From Epichloe hybrida (Eukaryota > Ascomycota > Sordariomycetes > Hypocreales > Clavicipitaceae), in contig JAFEKR010000006.1 of assembly GCA_019022495.1 (NCBI GenBank), positions 1,240,001 to 1,304,000 of the forward strand: a DNA stretch of 64,000 bases, read 5' to 3'. The notes under the pieces were generated by a model. It did no database searches. It saw only the letters and a list, made by a program, of their open reading frames with translations, and was not told where the DNA came from. A program made the position numbers and the translations under genes. This document shows positions 62,792-64,000 of this stretch, piece after piece. Positions within the stretch are counted from its first letter, which is position 1; each line of letters opens with the position of its first letter.

Positions 62792-63512
62792 TGTGTATAC
62801 TTGGAGACGGTCAGATTGACTGCGAAATACCAGTGTTATTGGGGTTAGATTGTGATTCTTGAGTATCAAGTCTTGAAGAGGAGAATCGGAGGTGTGGAAT
62901 GTCGGGGGATGTTCGGTTCACAGTTATTCCCAGATATGATGGAAATCTTCGCGACAGGTTGAGCGAGTGGCTTAGGTCTCCATTTCATATTCCCGCGCTG
63001 ATTGGTTAGATTCATAATAGTTGCAATCTAGATGATGTAAAATTACGAAGCGCAAGCGCAAAACGGGCTACATGGAAATAAAACATAGAGTAGTAAAAAA
63101 TCATTGGAACTGAAAACGCAGTCAATATTACACAACTCGAAAAACAAATGTGCGCCTGTTCCGATTTGCATCTTTAATTTCCAGATAATGTGGACGTGAC
63201 GTCAGGGTAGCTTTGATACATAGGCTGAGGGTGGTGCGCCCATCGTGTAGCACATCATACTGTTATACTGTTGAGGGGCTGACGATCACTATCATGGCAA
63301 CCTCTATATGAAACACATCCGTCAAACCATCGCGCGGCACGCGAGAATCATAAGTCACAGCTGACAAAATCCATCGGAAAGGTACAAGAAAAAGCTCCGG
63401 TATGAACGAACAACTTAAACCCCAGGTTGGCACGTATCCGGTCCAGACTCTATGCACTGTCGCGATCCGCGACCAAACAGCTTGAAGACCATTGACACCA
63501 AGAGAAAGATGC
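62792..63512. other. Divergent intergenic region
   Basis: About 720 bases; presumed HNT1 promoter and upstream region of the Mog1-like locus. Nothing recognised. Confidence 0.45.
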
Positions 63513-64000
63513 CCGGTTATATCGGCACGCCGCTGTATGGAGGCGCCATTGTATGCGATCTCCCAGAGAAATAGATGAGTCCTAAGTGAACACGAAGGAG
63601 ATGCTTAACAGCTGCCTCCACTATCTGATGAAATTGTCATCGATGATACTAACAAGAACTCATGTGATTGATAAGCTACGTCAAGTACCCGATAATCAAG
63701 AAGTCTGGATAGACAAGGATGGGTTCACAAGTATCATCTTTGATATCACCGAACGAGTTGGTGCAAGGCCCCGAGATAGATGGCCGTGCAATGACGACAT
63801 CTTGAGCGGATATTGATACAGTCAAGATCTGGAACACAGCAGAAACCGAATTCACGCGTTTGGAGTACGTCATGTGCATACATGTAAAATGCTGTGCCGC
63901 GCGTTATGCTCATAGTTCCATCGGCTAACCACAGTTGAACTTATAATCAGATCAAGAAACCCAGCATACACTCTTATTGCAACCCAAACGCCCAAGATCG
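63513..64000 (+). pseudogene. MOG1: Mog1-like Ran-binding protein locus, frames broken, cut by window edge
   Basis: Mog1 releases nucleotide from the Ran GTPase and supports nuclear import. Pieces in order: MPGYIGTPLYGGAIVCDLPE (63513), an IDES string in a shifted frame (about 63571), LRQVPDNQEVWIDKDGFTSI with FDITERV (63676-63756), VKIWNTAETEFTRLEY (about 63819-63866) and PAYTLIATQTPK (63959-63994). Order and spacing match Mog1. The joins do not work cleanly: the first frame meets TAG right after LPEK with no usable donor before it, and the third-to-fourth join needs a 46- or 61-base intron with poor signals that drops conserved sequence. A TACTAAC branch site at about 63645 shows that at least one intron exists. 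It is either a decayed gene, a gene with sequence errors, or one with unusual splicing; the 3' end is outside the window. Confidence 0.6.

Overview
This is nuclear DNA from a filamentous ascomycete (Pezizomycotina). Protein genes are broken by many short introns of about 45-110 bases, with GT donors, CTAAC/CTGAC-like branch sites and AG acceptors. Histones H2A and H2B form a divergent, intron-containing pair. The left edge is an AT-rich tract almost without CA and TG dinucleotides, the signature of repeat-induced point mutation (RIP). Histone and housekeeping proteins look like those of Leotiomyceta; I cannot place the genus.

Layout. 1-3333: RIP-degraded transposon. 3334-4831: unknown one-helix membrane protein abutting the repeat. 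5343-7268 cystathionine gamma-synthase; 7658-9286 SPX-RING ubiquitin ligase; 10151-11920 Jjj1-type J-protein with an in-frame TGA; 12140-13706 Atg4; 14544-16624 Sqs1; 16934-19102 divergent H2B/H2A; 20631-22088 2-oxoglutarate dehydrogenase E2; 23290-24530 multi-span membrane protein between two copies of a MITE-like repeat; 24864-26032 Otu1 with two tandem zinc fingers; 26466-29491 Rsc1/Rsc2-type double bromodomain-BAH protein; 29980-30900 mitochondrial carrier; 31770-32627 metallo-beta-lactamase-fold protein; 34057-34272 Rsa3-like fragment; 35052-37526 Rad54; 38616-40465 Ubp8; 40944-42250 Efm5; 43117-44685 complex I 40-kDa subunit; 45115-46386 Rpn9; 46681-48799 Gaa1; 49484-50526 rhomboid protease; 52075-56006 aconitase with a 1261-base intron; 57486-57942 Bud20; 58109-58873 Dam1; 59516-61473 CRAL-TRIO (Csr1-like) protein; 61997-62791 HIT protein; 63513-64000 a frame-broken Mog1-like locus cut by the window edge.

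The genes are mostly conserved housekeeping functions and do not form one pathway. Recurring themes are mitochondrial metabolism (KGD2, aconitase, NDUFA9, a carrier), ubiquitin and proteasome (SPX-RING, Otu1, Ubp8, Rpn9), ribosome biogenesis and translation (Jjj1, Sqs1, Bud20, Efm5, Rsa3-like) and chromatin or DNA repair (histones, Rsc1/2, Ubp8, Rad54, Dam1). I saw no secondary-metabolite cluster, no CRISPR array and no convincing tRNA.

The most unusual observations are: a 138-base foldback element family whose 23-base centre lies in opposite orientations in two otherwise co-oriented copies; the very long aconitase intron carrying a same-strand 152-codon ORF; a 15-base microexon holding the histidine triad of the HIT protein; a GC-AG intron in the CRAL-TRIO gene; duplicated zinc fingers in Otu1; and possible reading-frame damage in Jjj1 and the Mog1-like locus.

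All exon coordinates are my own reading of splice signals and frame continuity, without an alignment or RNA evidence.
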